NCBI GenBank assembly: GCA_047921175.1
Contig: JBLRWQ010000028.1
Location: forward strand, 1-37,628
Length of the DNA: 37,628 nt
Direction: 5' to 3'
Origin: T1Sed10-7 sp047921175
GTDB taxonomy: Bacteria; Actinomycetota; Nitriliruptoria; Nitriliruptorales; Nitriliruptoraceae
Notes under the pieces: model-generated
The model's input: the letters and a program-made list of their open reading frames with translations, nothing else
What the model was told of the DNA's origin: nothing
Database searches by the model: none
In this document: positions 1 through 9,526 of the stretch, one piece after another
Numbering within the stretch: the first letter of the stretch is position 1
How the letters are laid out: each line of letters opens with the position of its first letter
Position numbers and translations under genes: made by a program

Positions 1-276
1 GGAGCGACGCATGGCGAAAGCAGGTACCGAGCCCAGGGCGCCGACTATCGCGAGGTATGCACCGCCGTACAGAACGGCGACCAGCAGCACGATGCTGCTG
101 ACTGATACGGCCACGCGCTCACGCAGGACCGATGCGAACCTTTCAGCGGTGAAGACTGCGATCATCAGGATGATGCCAGGAACAGGATCGACCCGAGGCA
201 GCGCAACTAAGACAGCAGCCAGAGCGGCTAGGGCCGTACCGGCTACATACACGTGAAGCTGCTGCTGCCCGGTCAC
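1..276 (-). CDS. N-terminal membrane module of a putative sensor protein, cut by the window edge
   Basis: The frame is open from a GTG at 276 to the left edge, giving 92 residues of a longer protein. A GGAAGGA Shine-Dalgarno sits 7 nt before the GTG, and no better start lies upstream in frame. The visible part is almost all membrane: hydrophobic runs at about residues 7-24, 29-42 and 52-80, with a charged loop (AERFASVLRER) at about 44-54. This helix-loop pattern resembles the membrane sensor modules that precede HD-GYP or GGDEF domains in many actinobacterial c-di-GMP enzymes. That is recall of a pattern; the catalytic part lies outside the window and could be something else. It is preceded by a tiny peptide gene at 389-469. 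BldD, a c-di-GMP receptor, lies about 1.4 kb away. Confidence 0.6.
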   Translation of the reverse strand, partial: MTGQQQLHVYVAGTALAALAAVLVALPRVDPVPGIILMIAVFTAERFASVLRERVAVSVSSIVLLVAVLYGGAYLAIVGALGSVPAFAMRRS

Positions 277-388
277 TACCGGGTCCTTCCGCCGCAGTAG
301 AGCGAGCGATGTGCGGGGGAGGTCGGCCTTCCGCGTATCCGGATTGGTCGCCTCGACAAGTACCAGTAGGCACCTCAGGCGACCGGCT

Positions 389-469
389 TCACAGCCAGGA
401 AACGCTGGCGCCGCCGGACAGCACGAGAGCTGCCAGGCTGGCCATGGCGAGGAAGATCCTCTTCGACAT
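389..469 (-). CDS. 26-residue signal-peptide-like small protein
   Basis: ATG at 469 follows a strong GGAGGT Shine-Dalgarno (spacer TGTGCAC) and runs to TGA at 389-391. The product starts MSKRIFLAMASL and ends GGASVSWL: a basic start, a hydrophobic core of about 13 residues and a small-residue tail. It looks like a secretion signal or a one-helix membrane peptide. An in-frame ATG at 499, preceded by GAGGA, would add 10 residues. The gene points the same way as the membrane gene starting at 276, with 112 nt between, so the two may be co-transcribed. I recognise no family. It has no Cys, so it does not fit AgrD-type cyclic peptides. It could be a secreted pheromone precursor, a leader peptide, a membrane micro-protein or a chance ORF with a good ribosome site. 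Confidence 0.45.
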   Translation of the reverse strand: MSKRIFLAMASLAALVLSGGASVSWL

Positions 470-885
470 GTGCACACCTCCATCGAGGTTGGTCTCCATG
501 CCGTCGTCCTCGCTGGTGGACGTCGATCATGTTCGCTTCGCTCGATGGACACCACCGGGTGGTGGCGGTGACGCGTCGTACAACTTGCGGGGGGTTCGGT
601 CATGCTCCGGGGAGCCGGGGACGACCTCGCCCGCGCATCGCTCGCTCTGCAGTTGTCAGGTTCCCCCGCGTGGTCTGCGCAGCGACCGGGCGTGCTGCGC
701 GTTCTCCGCCCGAGGGGTGTCCCCGAGCGTGACCGCCCGCGCACGTTACGCGAGCAAGCCGCTCACGTAAAGAGGATTCTGGAAACGTCTTCCCCATCGA
801 GCAACTTGAGGCACATCCGCAACATCCACGTTGTGGCGCAGCCACGCTGTTAGGTTGCGCACCAGATACTCAGGAGGAGCACCGG
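470..885. other. Divergent intergenic region with no convincing gene
   Basis: About 415 bases separate the peptide gene (minus) from the gene starting at 886 (plus). Short ORFs here have no plausible protein character. A palindrome with 7-bp arms (CACCACC, one base, GGTGGTG) sits at 550-564. A short inverted repeat TTACG (746-750)/CGTAA (766-770) overlaps a weak promoter-like pair, TTACGC at 746-751 and TAAAGA at 768-773 with a 16-bp spacer, about 110 bases before the plus-strand gene. The segment around 740-840 is less GC-rich than its surroundings, as expected for a promoter. Confidence 0.4.
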
Positions 886-1611
886 GTGGACGCGTCACGG
901 AACCCTGGCTCGACCTCTGCGCCGCCGGAGGTCGAGGAGGTCGATCTGCCGTCGTCGCCCATCACCGCCGACCTCCATGACCCGGAGCAGCGGCGCTTCA
1001 TCGAGTCCCAGCTCACCAGCATCCCCGGGGTCCTCGCGGCCCGTGTCGTTCCCGGCTTCGATCGCCAGATCGACGAGCTCCACGTCGTCACCACACCGGA
1101 TCGCGGCCCCAAGGCCACGGTGCGTGATGTGCAGACGGTGTTGCTCGCGCGCTGCAGCCTCCCGATCGACCACCGCGTCATCAGCGTCGTCCAGGTCGAC
1201 GACCACCAGCTCGCGACCGTCATCCCGCGGGTCCGCCTGCTGAAGGTCGGCACCGTGCAGTCCGGGATGGAGCTCACGGCCGAGGTCACCCTCGGGCTGG
1301 ACGACCAGCAGGCGGTCGGCAGCGCAGACGGCGTCGCCACCACCAACGGCATGGGCCGGGCGGTCGCCCTCGCGACGCTCAGCGCCTTCGATCGGCTCGT
1401 GTCGCCATCGGTGTCCATCGAGCTGAGGGAGACCACCCGGGTCGACATCGGCGGGCAGGTCGTCGCCCTGACCGTGCTGGAGCTCCGCGACGCCCGTGGC
1501 GAGGAACCCCGCAGCGGCACGGCGGTGCTCCGTGAGGTCGCCGGGGCCGACGCCGTTGCACGCAGCGTGCTGGATGCACTGAACCGCACCGTCGTCGAGA
1601 GCCGGAGCTGA
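886..1611 (+). CDS. Conserved hypothetical protein, two small alpha/beta domains
   Basis: The GTG start is preceded by AGGAGG with a good spacer; the product has 241 residues. There is no signal peptide or membrane helix, so it is probably cytosolic. After a disordered start rich in Pro, Ser and acidic residues, residues 42-105 have the pattern 'IPGVLAARVV..IDELHVVTTPDR..KATVRDVQTVLLA..IDHRVISVVQV', seen in unknown-function proteins of several actinobacteria and thermophilic firmicutes. Residues 115-235 form a second domain (KVGTVQSGMELTAEVTLGL...VALATLSAFDRL) whose strand-helix pattern is like that of small ligand-binding or dimerisation domains. I cannot name a reaction. It is transcribed alone and converges on bldD, with a shared hairpin between them. 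I am confident it is a gene and unsure of its role. Confidence 0.85.
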   Translation: MDASRNPGSTSAPPEVEEVDLPSSPITADLHDPEQRRFIESQLTSIPGVLAARVVPGFDRQIDELHVVTTPDRGPKATVRDVQTVLLARCSLPIDHRVISVVQVDDHQLATVIPRVRLLKVGTVQSGMELTAEVTLGLDDQQAVGSADGVATTNGMGRAVALATLSAFDRLVSPSVSIELRETTRVDIGGQVVALTVLELRDARGEEPRSGTAVLREVAGADAVARSVLDALNRTVVESRS

Positions 1612-1620
1612 CGACGACCC

Positions 1621-1652
1621 GACGCCCGCGGGCTGCCGGCCGGGCGGGCGTC
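1621..1652. terminator. Bidirectional hairpin terminator
   Basis: A perfect 9-bp stem, GACGCCCGC at 1621-1629 and GCGGGCGTC at 1644-1652, encloses a 14-base GC-rich loop between the convergent genes at 886 and bldD. No U tract follows, as is usual in high-GC actinobacteria. The stop codon of bldD overlaps the foot of the stem. Confidence 0.65.
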
Positions 1653-2157
1653 AGCGTCCGAGGTCGATGCCATCGGGACCGGAACCAGCCAGGATGCCCG
1701 GATCGCCGCCCAGCACGCCCTCACGACGGAGCTCCTCGGTGAGCGCCTCGGGGCTCGTCTCGTGGATCACGGCCAGGGCGCGCAGGTCCTCGTTGCGGAC
1801 CGACAGCACCCGACGGTTGAAGTCGCCTCGCTGGAGCTGGATCGTCTCGAGGTAGCGGCGCAGGGGTGCGTAGCGCGGTCCCAGGGCCTCGAGGCGCCGC
1901 AGATCCAGCACGATGGCAGCGCTGAAGCCCGCCTGTGGCGCCTGCTCACCCGGTAGCACGTCTGCCGGCCGGACACCGTAGAACTCGGCCAGCTCCAGCA
2001 GCCGGGTCGCGCTGATGTTGCGGTCCCCGCGCTCGTACGACCCGACGACCGCGGCCTTCCATCGCCCGCCCGAGGTCCGCTCGACCTCCTGCAGCGAGAG
2101 TCCCCGCTCCGTCCGGACATGACGCAGCCGTTCACCCACATCCCGTGAGTACGACAT
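1651..2157 (-). CDS. bldD: BldD-type transcriptional regulator
   Basis: BldD is a c-di-GMP-responsive DNA-binding protein that represses developmental genes in Streptomyces. The 168-residue product has an N-terminal XRE helix-turn-helix (residues 8-66) with the BldD hallmark GRWKAAVVGSYERGDR at 31-46. The C-terminal domain carries RGD (110-112), eight residues, then RNED (121-124); the c-di-GMP signature of Streptomyces BldD is RGD-x8-RxxD, so the key residues are present. The ATG at 2157 follows GGGGAGG and gives the usual family length; an extended frame upstream lacks the family's N-terminus. It lies 80 bases downstream of the epimerase gene on the same strand. I infer c-di-GMP binding from the motif. 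Targets cannot be read from the window, and BldD also occurs in non-sporulating actinobacteria. Confidence 0.93.
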   Translation of the reverse strand: MSYSRDVGERLRHVRTERGLSLQEVERTSGGRWKAAVVGSYERGDRNISATRLLELAEFYGVRPADVLPGEQAPQAGFSAAIVLDLRRLEALGPRYAPLRRYLETIQLQRGDFNRRVLSVRNEDLRALAVIHETSPEALTEELRREGVLGGDPGILAGSGPDGIDLGR

Positions 2158-2237
2158 CGACGCCTCCCCTTCCGGAGCTCGGGCCGTTGACCAAAGGTAG
2201 CCGGCCGTGGCGCCGAGTGGGTGTCGAACACGCAGGG

Positions 2238-3194
2238 TCACCTGCGACCGGCGGCCCACCGCAGGGTCGCCGCGAGGCCCTCCTCCAGGGTCGTCCACGG
2301 CTTCCAACCGAGCAGCGAGGCGGCGCGCCGGGCATCCAGCGCGGAGTGCCGGACCTCACCGAGGCGGGCCGGTTCACGGATCGGCTCGTGCGGGTACCCC
2401 GTCGCGGCAGCCAACGCCCGGAACAGCCGGTTGATGCTGGTCCGCTGTCCCGTCCCCACCATGAGACGATCGCCGTCGGCCCGGTCCATGGCCAGCACGA
2501 AGGCGTGCACGACGTCGTCCACGAAGACGAAGTCCCGCGTCTGCTCGCCATCGCCGTAGATGGCGCACGGCTGCTGCTGGAGCATCCGACCGATGAAGGT
2601 GGACACCACGCCGCCCTCACCGGCGGTGGTCTGGTGTGGCCCGTAGACGTTCGCCAGCGTCAGGGCGGTGAAGGTGACGCCGTACAGCTCCTCGTAGGTG
2701 GCCAGGTAGTCCATCGCGACACGCTTCGAGGTGCCGTACGGCGAGGTCGCGGGTCGGTCGTAGGTCTCGTCGACCGGCAGCTCGTCGGGACGCGGCTCGC
2801 CGTAGGACCCGACGGAGGATGCGTAGACCACCTTGCGTACACCGGTTCGCCGGGCGGCCTCGAGGACCGCGATCGTCCCGAGCACGTTCACCTCGGCGTC
2901 GTGCATCGGATCGGCGACGCTACGTCGGACGTCCACCTGCGCGGCGAGGTGGTGGACCACCTCGGGTTCGTGACGCTCCATGACCTGCACGAGACCACCA
3001 CGGCGGACGTCGAGTCGCTCGAAGGTGAAGCGCCCACCGAACCGCTCCGAGCGCGCGTCGGCGAGGTTGTCGAGGGCACCTGAGGAGAGGTCGTCCACGG
3101 CGACGACCCGATGGCCGTCCTCCAGCAGGCGTCGGACCAGGTTCGAGCCGATGAAGCCGGCACCACCGGTGACCAGCACGGGGCGGGTGGACAT
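2238..3194 (-). CDS. NAD-dependent sugar-nucleotide epimerase/dehydratase
   Basis: This is a 318-residue extended short-chain dehydrogenase of the GalE/RmlB group. The NAD-binding motif GGAGFIG is at 10-16. The catalytic set is S126/S127 (YASSVGSYGE) and the Y153-x3-K157 pair in SPYGTSKR. The C-terminal part has typical substrate-domain motifs (NVYGPHQ, YGDGEQTRDFVFVDDV). The likely reaction is C4-epimerisation or a related change of a UDP- or dTDP-sugar feeding surface glycan synthesis, which fits the glycosyltransferases later in the window. The exact sugar cannot be read; UDP-glucose 4-epimerase is the default guess. It lies 45 bases downstream of rsrA on the same strand and may be part of the sigR transcript. 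The ATG at 3194 starts directly before the Rossmann strand, with only a weak AAAGG ribosome site. Confidence 0.9.
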   Translation of the reverse strand: MSTRPVLVTGGAGFIGSNLVRRLLEDGHRVVAVDDLSSGALDNLADARSERFGGRFTFERLDVRRGGLVQVMERHEPEVVHHLAAQVDVRRSVADPMHDAEVNVLGTIAVLEAARRTGVRKVVYASSVGSYGEPRPDELPVDETYDRPATSPYGTSKRVAMDYLATYEELYGVTFTALTLANVYGPHQTTAGEGGVVSTFIGRMLQQQPCAIYGDGEQTRDFVFVDDVVHAFVLAMDRADGDRLMVGTGQRTSINRLFRALAAATGYPHEPIREPARLGEVRHSALDARRAASLLGWKPWTTLEEGLAATLRWAAGRR

Positions 3195-3239
3195 GGTGGG
3201 CCTTTGGAGCGTGGCTGCCAGCGCCGGCGGCCCGGGAGC

Positions 3240-3521
3240 CTACCCCGAGGAGCTCGGCAGCTCCGCCAGGGCGAGCTCGTCGAGCTGCACGCGGATGCGC
3301 TCCCGCAGCGTCGGGGGGGCCTCCTCGACGCACCGGTGACGGACCAGCTCGCGCAGCTGGTCCTCGAAGCTGGCCCGATCCGTGCACGGCGCGCAGCTGT
3401 GGAGGTGCTCCTCGAGCCGGGCCGCGGTGACCTCGCCGAGCTCGCCGTCGAGGAAGCTCCCCAGACGCTCCAGGGCCTCACGGCACTCGTCGCTGCACTG
3501 CCGGCGATCGTTGCTGCTCAT
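3240..3521 (-). CDS. rsrA: Zinc-binding redox anti-sigma factor (RsrA/RshA type)
   Basis: The 93-residue product is a ZAS-family anti-sigma factor of the thiol-stress (mycothiol) system. The zinc site H39-x3-C43-x2-C46 is present, with C13 placed 26 residues before the His. These match C11, H37, C41 and C44 of Streptomyces RsrA, and C64 aligns with C62 of the redox cysteines. Oxidation is expected to form a disulfide, expel zinc and free the sigma factor. Its ATG overlaps the end of the sigma gene by 4 bases, so the two are translationally coupled. In M. tuberculosis the same pair is sigH-rshA. Assignment is strong from cysteine spacing plus context. Confidence 0.93.
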   Translation of the reverse strand: MSSNDRRQCSDECREALERLGSFLDGELGEVTAARLEEHLHSCAPCTDRASFEDQLRELVRHRCVEEAPPTLRERIRVQLDELALAELPSSSG

Positions 3522-4180
3522 GGCGCTGCCTCGGTCGTGGCCGCGATGAGTCCGCGGCGGATGGCGTATCCGTGCAACGCCTGCTGCAGCGCCTTCCTTC
3601 CCCGGTGGAGCCGCGACATGACCGTCCCGACCGGGGTTCCCATGATCTCCGCGATCTCCTTGTAGGCGAACCCCTCGACATCGGCGAGGTAGACGGCCTC
3701 GCGGAAGGTGTCCGGGAGCTGGGCCAGGGCGTCCTTGACCTCGTCGGCGGTGAAGGAGTCGAGCACCTGTCGCTCCGGTGAGGCACCGGTGGTCCGACTG
3801 AGCTCGTCGTAGAAGGAGAAATCGTCGATCTCGTCCTGGAGGGACTCCTGCGGCCGCCGCTGGGCCTTGCGGTACATCGAGATGTAGGTCGTGTGCAGGA
3901 CCCGGTACAGCCAGGCCTTGAGGTTCGTGCCTTCGCGGTACTGGTGGAAGGAGCGGAACGCCTTGGTGATCGTCTCCTGCACCAGGTCCTCGGCGTCGGT
4001 GGCATCGCGCGTGTAGCGCAGCGCCGCGGAGTACAGCCGATCGAGGTGCGGCAGGACCTCGGCTTCGAACCGCTCGCGACGTTCGCGGTCCCCGAGCTCG
4101 CGACGCACGGGTGCGGCGTCGTCCGGCTCGGACGGCTCGTCCCGTGCGGACGACGAGGTGGTCGACGCGGCGTCGCTCAC
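3518..4180 (-). CDS. sigR: ECF sigma factor of the SigR/SigH thiol-stress family
   Basis: The 220-residue sigma factor has region 2 at about residues 40-110 (RLYSAALRYTRDATDAEDLVQETITKAF) and region 4 at about 150-205 (ALAQLPDTFREAVYLADVEGFAYKEIAEIMGTPVGTVMSRLHRGRK). These segments are near-diagnostic of SigR/SigH/SigE-like ECF12 factors. It directs RNA polymerase to thioredoxin, mycothiol and protease genes under disulfide stress. The N-terminus (1-40) is a disordered, acidic and Ser-rich tail. The GTG start has GGAG eight bases upstream. The partner anti-sigma gene overlaps its stop by ATGA. I did not find a clear GGAAT-type autoregulated promoter in front of it, although the 275-base region upstream includes an unusual AT-rich patch. 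Confidence 0.93.
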   Translation of the reverse strand: MSDAASTTSSSARDEPSEPDDAAPVRRELGDRERRERFEAEVLPHLDRLYSAALRYTRDATDAEDLVQETITKAFRSFHQYREGTNLKAWLYRVLHTTYISMYRKAQRRPQESLQDEIDDFSFYDELSRTTGASPERQVLDSFTADEVKDALAQLPDTFREAVYLADVEGFAYKEIAEIMGTPVGTVMSRLHRGRKALQQALHGYAIRRGLIAATTEAAP

Positions 4181-4301
4181 GGTGCTGGCTCCGGGACGTC
4201 GGGAGGAGAGCAGCCTACTGGGATGTCACCGCGCGACCGGACCGTCGGCGAGCACGACCGGCCACGGCCGACACCTCCCTGTCCACATCCAGAAGATATC
4301 G

Positions 4302-4332
4302 AGATAGCATCAAACAACACGAGGAGCTATCT
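4302..4332. repeat. AT-rich inverted repeat, possible operator
   Basis: AGATAGC at 4302-4308 and GCTATCT at 4326-4332 form perfect 7-bp arms around a 17-base spacer. An overlapping TATC/GATA pair sits at about 4296-4306. The patch at about 4285-4335 is strikingly AT-rich for this genome and lies in the divergent region between sigR and the membrane protein gene, so it may be an operator for either. Confidence 0.4.
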
Positions 4333-4456
4333 TGGGTCCTGTGCCACCGCCACCCCACCTGCATCGCCCCCGGCGGGAGGGGGCCGGCCCCGGTGACACC
4401 CCACCGGGGCCGGCATGGCGGCGGTGCGAGCCATCACGACACGGGGAGGCGACGAG

Positions 4457-5377
4457 ATGCGAGAGCTCGACTGGTTCGACGGCCCCGAGGAACCCGACGA
4501 CCCAGGCCGGCGTCGGCCCCGCTGGTTCCCCGTCCTGGTGGCCGTGCCCTGGCTCGTGGTCGTCGGGCTGCTCGTCGCGCCACAACTGGACCGGGAGCTC
4601 GGCAGCGACGTGCTGGCGCACGAGGAGCCTGAGGTGCGGGTCGACGCCGACCCCGCGCCGGCCGAGCGCGACACCGATCCCCCGACCACCGTCCCGGAAG
4701 TGGCGTCGGTGCCGACGCCGGACGTCGCCGCGGCACCGACCACGGGCCCCGCTGCGGAGGTGCTCGAGATCCGGGAGTTCCGCGGGCAGTGGCGGGTCGC
4801 CCCGGGGAGCGAGGAGGCCGCCTCGCTCGCGATCGTGGTCGCCCGTGCCTGGCTGACCGGGGTCGGACCTACCCTGCCCATGCCCGGCATCACCCCCGAC
4901 GCCGGCGCCTACGCCGAGCACCTTGTGGTCGAGGCGGCGGAGCGCACCTCCACAGACACCGAGGTGGTCACCGTCCTGGCGGTGCTGCTGCGCGACGTGG
5001 ACGGCGCAGCGCCGTCTGTGGCCGTGGAGCGCCTCGCGGTGCCCATCGTCTGGGAGGAGGACGGCCCGCGCCCGGCCGGTGCACCGTGGCCACTGCCGGG
5101 ACCGCGCCTGGAGCCCGCCTCCCCGACCCTCAGCCCCCTGCACGACGACCCCACCGCCTGGGACGAGGCCACCTCCGCCTTGGCCGCCGCGGGGCTCGGG
5201 ACGCACCGGCTGCAGGAACTGCGGCAGGCGCCGGACGGGCCGGTCGTCGCGACGATCGCGGACGGCAGCGACCAGCGCGACGTCTGGCTGCGGCCGCACC
5301 TCGGCGGCTACGTCGTCGCCGGGAGCACCCTGCAAGCGACCCCGGATGCCGGGCTCACCGGGGAGGAACGGCCGTGA
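4457..5377 (+). CDS. Membrane-anchored protein of unknown function, possibly TcpC/NTF2-like
   Basis: The 306-residue product has a short acidic cytosolic start, one membrane helix at about 23-41 (WFPVLVAVPWLVVVGLLV), and a Pro/Thr/Glu-rich linker to about residue 100. An extracytoplasmic globular part follows. Residues 105-215 (FRGQWRVAPG...ARAWLTGV...AVPIVWEEDG) recall the NTF2-like fold of actinobacterial TcpC-type conjugation proteins, but no conjugation genes are nearby, so this likeness may be only structural. The start is the ATG at 4457, preceded by GGGGAGG; an earlier in-frame ATG lacks a ribosome site. Its stop overlaps the start of the DUF6459 gene (GTGA), so the two products probably act together. 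Function is unknown. Confidence 0.82.
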   Translation: MRELDWFDGPEEPDDPGRRRPRWFPVLVAVPWLVVVGLLVAPQLDRELGSDVLAHEEPEVRVDADPAPAERDTDPPTTVPEVASVPTPDVAAAPTTGPAAEVLEIREFRGQWRVAPGSEEAASLAIVVARAWLTGVGPTLPMPGITPDAGAYAEHLVVEAAERTSTDTEVVTVLAVLLRDVDGAAPSVAVERLAVPIVWEEDGPRPAGAPWPLPGPRLEPASPTLSPLHDDPTAWDEATSALAAAGLGTHRLQELRQAPDGPVVATIADGSDQRDVWLRPHLGGYVVAGSTLQATPDAGLTGEERP

Positions 5378-5853
5378 TCCACGTCCCCCATCACACGACG
5401 ACCCCACGCACGACCCGGCCGGTCGGCGACGCCCCCGGGCGGGTGGCGGCGCTGCTGGTCCTGGCCTGGGCGGAGGTCCGCGCCGGCCAGCGGCCGTTGC
5501 GGCAACTCGAACCGCTGCTCTCCCCGGCGATCCGTCGCCGCCTGGCGGTCCAGGCACCGCCGCGTCGCGCGCCGGTGCGGCAGTCGCTGACGATCCGCAA
5601 GGTGGTGGTGCGCCATCCGGCACCGGACGCCTGCGAGGCGGTCGTCCTGGTCCAGCGCGACCGGCGGGTCACCGCGTTCGCGGTCCGCCTGGAACGCCAC
5701 CTCGGCCGCTGGCGGGCCGTGGACCTGACGGCACCGGAGGCCGGCCTCACGGCACTGCCGACGGCTTCGCTACCACCGGGGCACCGGCCACGGGACGCCT
5801 TCGACGAGGTGGCCGAGGAGGAGGCGCGGCTGCTCGCCTCCTCCACCGGCTGA
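5374..5853 (+). CDS. DUF6459 (Rv3235-family) protein
   Basis: The 159-residue product carries the pattern of the Rv3235/DUF6459 family: a helix with 'RPLRQLEPLLSPAIRRRL' at about 41-58, a basic stretch, then strands 'EAVVLVQRDRRVTAFAVRLERHLGRWRAVDL' at about 88-118. Its place beside secA matches the order in M. tuberculosis (Rv3235 near secA1, Rv3240c). The GTG start at 5374 overlaps the previous TGA and has GGGAGGA upstream. The role of the family is not known to me; its constant link to secA suggests something at the envelope or in export. It converges on secA with 18 bases between the stops, inside a hairpin. Confidence 0.85.
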   Translation: MIHVPHHTTTPRTTRPVGDAPGRVAALLVLAWAEVRAGQRPLRQLEPLLSPAIRRRLAVQAPPRRAPVRQSLTIRKVVVRHPAPDACEAVVLVQRDRRVTAFAVRLERHLGRWRAVDLTAPEAGLTALPTASLPPGHRPRDAFDEVAEEEARLLASSTG

Positions 5854-5871
5854 CCGCTCGTCGCGGTCCGG

Positions 5872-5875
<4 letters not shown>
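5850..5875. terminator. Short hairpin between convergent stops
   Basis: CTGACCG at 5850-5856 pairs with CGGTCAG at 5869-5875. The DUF6459 stop codon lies in the left arm and the secA stop codon in the right arm. The stem is only 7 bp, so a terminator role is plausible but not certain. Confidence 0.45.
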
Positions 5876-8793
<2,918 letters not shown>

Positions 8794-8894
8794 GGTGATG
8801 GTCCCTCACTCTGGCGGATGCCCGAGATCCCCGCGGACGCGGCCGCACGGCGGGGTGACAGGCAGGTCGCCCGCGATGGTACGGCCCGGACGCG

Positions 8895-8936
8895 CGACGC
8901 ACCCGGCCGGCGGTCCACCACCGGGCGGGTGCGTCG
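8895..8936 (-). terminator. Hairpin terminator after hpf
   Basis: A perfect 11-bp stem, CGACGCACCCG at 8895-8905 and CGGGTGCGTCG at 8926-8936, with a 20-base loop, lies 31 bases after the hpf stop. It would separate hpf from secA, or act as an attenuator for read-through into secA. Confidence 0.65.
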
Positions 8937-8966
8937 GTCGCGCTCATCGAGTGCGCGACGGTCCGG

Positions 8967-9335
8967 TCAGCCCGCGAGCTCGTCCTCGGGCGGACCGCTC
9001 AGCACCGGCTCGGCCTGCGCGGCCTCCAGACGCGGCTTGCTGACCAGCTTCGTCTTCAGCTTGCGGACCTGCCGTGCGAGCTTGGCCTCGGTGCGGTCGA
9101 TCGCGGTGATCGGGTCGGGCCCGGTCGCGCTCGCGCGCAGGTACTGACCCTTCGCGTGCAGCGTCGCCTCGCAGCGCACGCGTTCCTCGATGCGGGGGTT
9201 CGTCTCCTCCGAGAACACCACCTCCATGTCGATGAACCGGTCGAACAACCGGCTCACACGGGACAGCTTCGCGATCGCCTCGTCCCGGATCCGGGGCGTG
9301 ACGTCGAGGTTGGTTCCCTGCACGGTGATCCGCAT
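8967..9335 (-). CDS. hpf: Ribosome hibernation-promoting factor, short form
   Basis: HPF/RaiA binds the 30S decoding region of idle ribosomes. The 122-residue product starts MRITVQGTNLDVTPRIRDEAI and has the beta-alpha-beta fold with the basic face RKLKTKL at about 91-97, typical of the family. The ATG at 9335 has AGGAGG four bases upstream. Most actinobacterial and firmicute HPFs are of the long form (about 180-230 residues) with a C-terminal dimerisation domain that pairs ribosomes into 100S particles. Here the protein ends soon after the N-terminal domain with an acidic tail, so that domain is missing. Position beside secA matches Rv3241c. No frameshift remnant of a C-terminal domain is evident in the 161 bases between this stop and the secA start region. 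Confidence 0.93.
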   Translation of the reverse strand: MRITVQGTNLDVTPRIRDEAIAKLSRVSRLFDRFIDMEVVFSEETNPRIEERVRCEATLHAKGQYLRASATGPDPITAIDRTEAKLARQVRKLKTKLVSKPRLEAAQAEPVLSGPPEDELAG

Positions 9336-9422
9336 CGGTCCTCCTGTCCCGCGGCCGCTCCCTGCGCCGCGTCCGCCGCGGCGCTCGATGGCCACGGCAT
9401 GGACCGGGTCCGATGGATCCGG

Positions 9423-9439
9423 CGGGACCCTCGGTCCCG
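9423..9439. terminator. Short hairpin in the comF-hpf gap
   Basis: CGGGACC at 9423-9429 and GGTCCCG at 9433-9439 form a 7-bp stem with a 3-base loop in the 190-base gap between the comF-like gene and hpf. It could end the upstream transcript or sit in the hpf leader. No U tract follows. Confidence 0.4.
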
Positions 9440-9526
9440 GCCTGACACCCCACCGTAGACCCCGACGGGCCCCGCTGGCGAGGGTCGTCGGTCCTGCTGC
9501 GCGGCGCCGATCCTTCAGCGCACGGC

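Noticed and set aside
389..469. The 26-residue peptide as an AgrD-like cyclic autoinducer precursor
   Set aside because: It has no Cys for a thiolactone, lacks the acidic tail, and no AgrB-type protease is visible.
600..853. Short ORFs on both strands in the 470-885 gap
   Set aside because: They lack ribosome sites and protein-like composition; the gap looks like a divergent promoter region.
2158..2307. An N-terminal extension of BldD by 50 residues
   Set aside because: The extension has no family similarity; the ATG at 2157 has a strong GGGGAGG site and the normal BldD start.
4457..5377. A conjugation (TcpC) role for the membrane-anchored protein
   Set aside because: No conjugation, relaxase or integrase gene is nearby; only the fold pattern is similar, so I left the function open.
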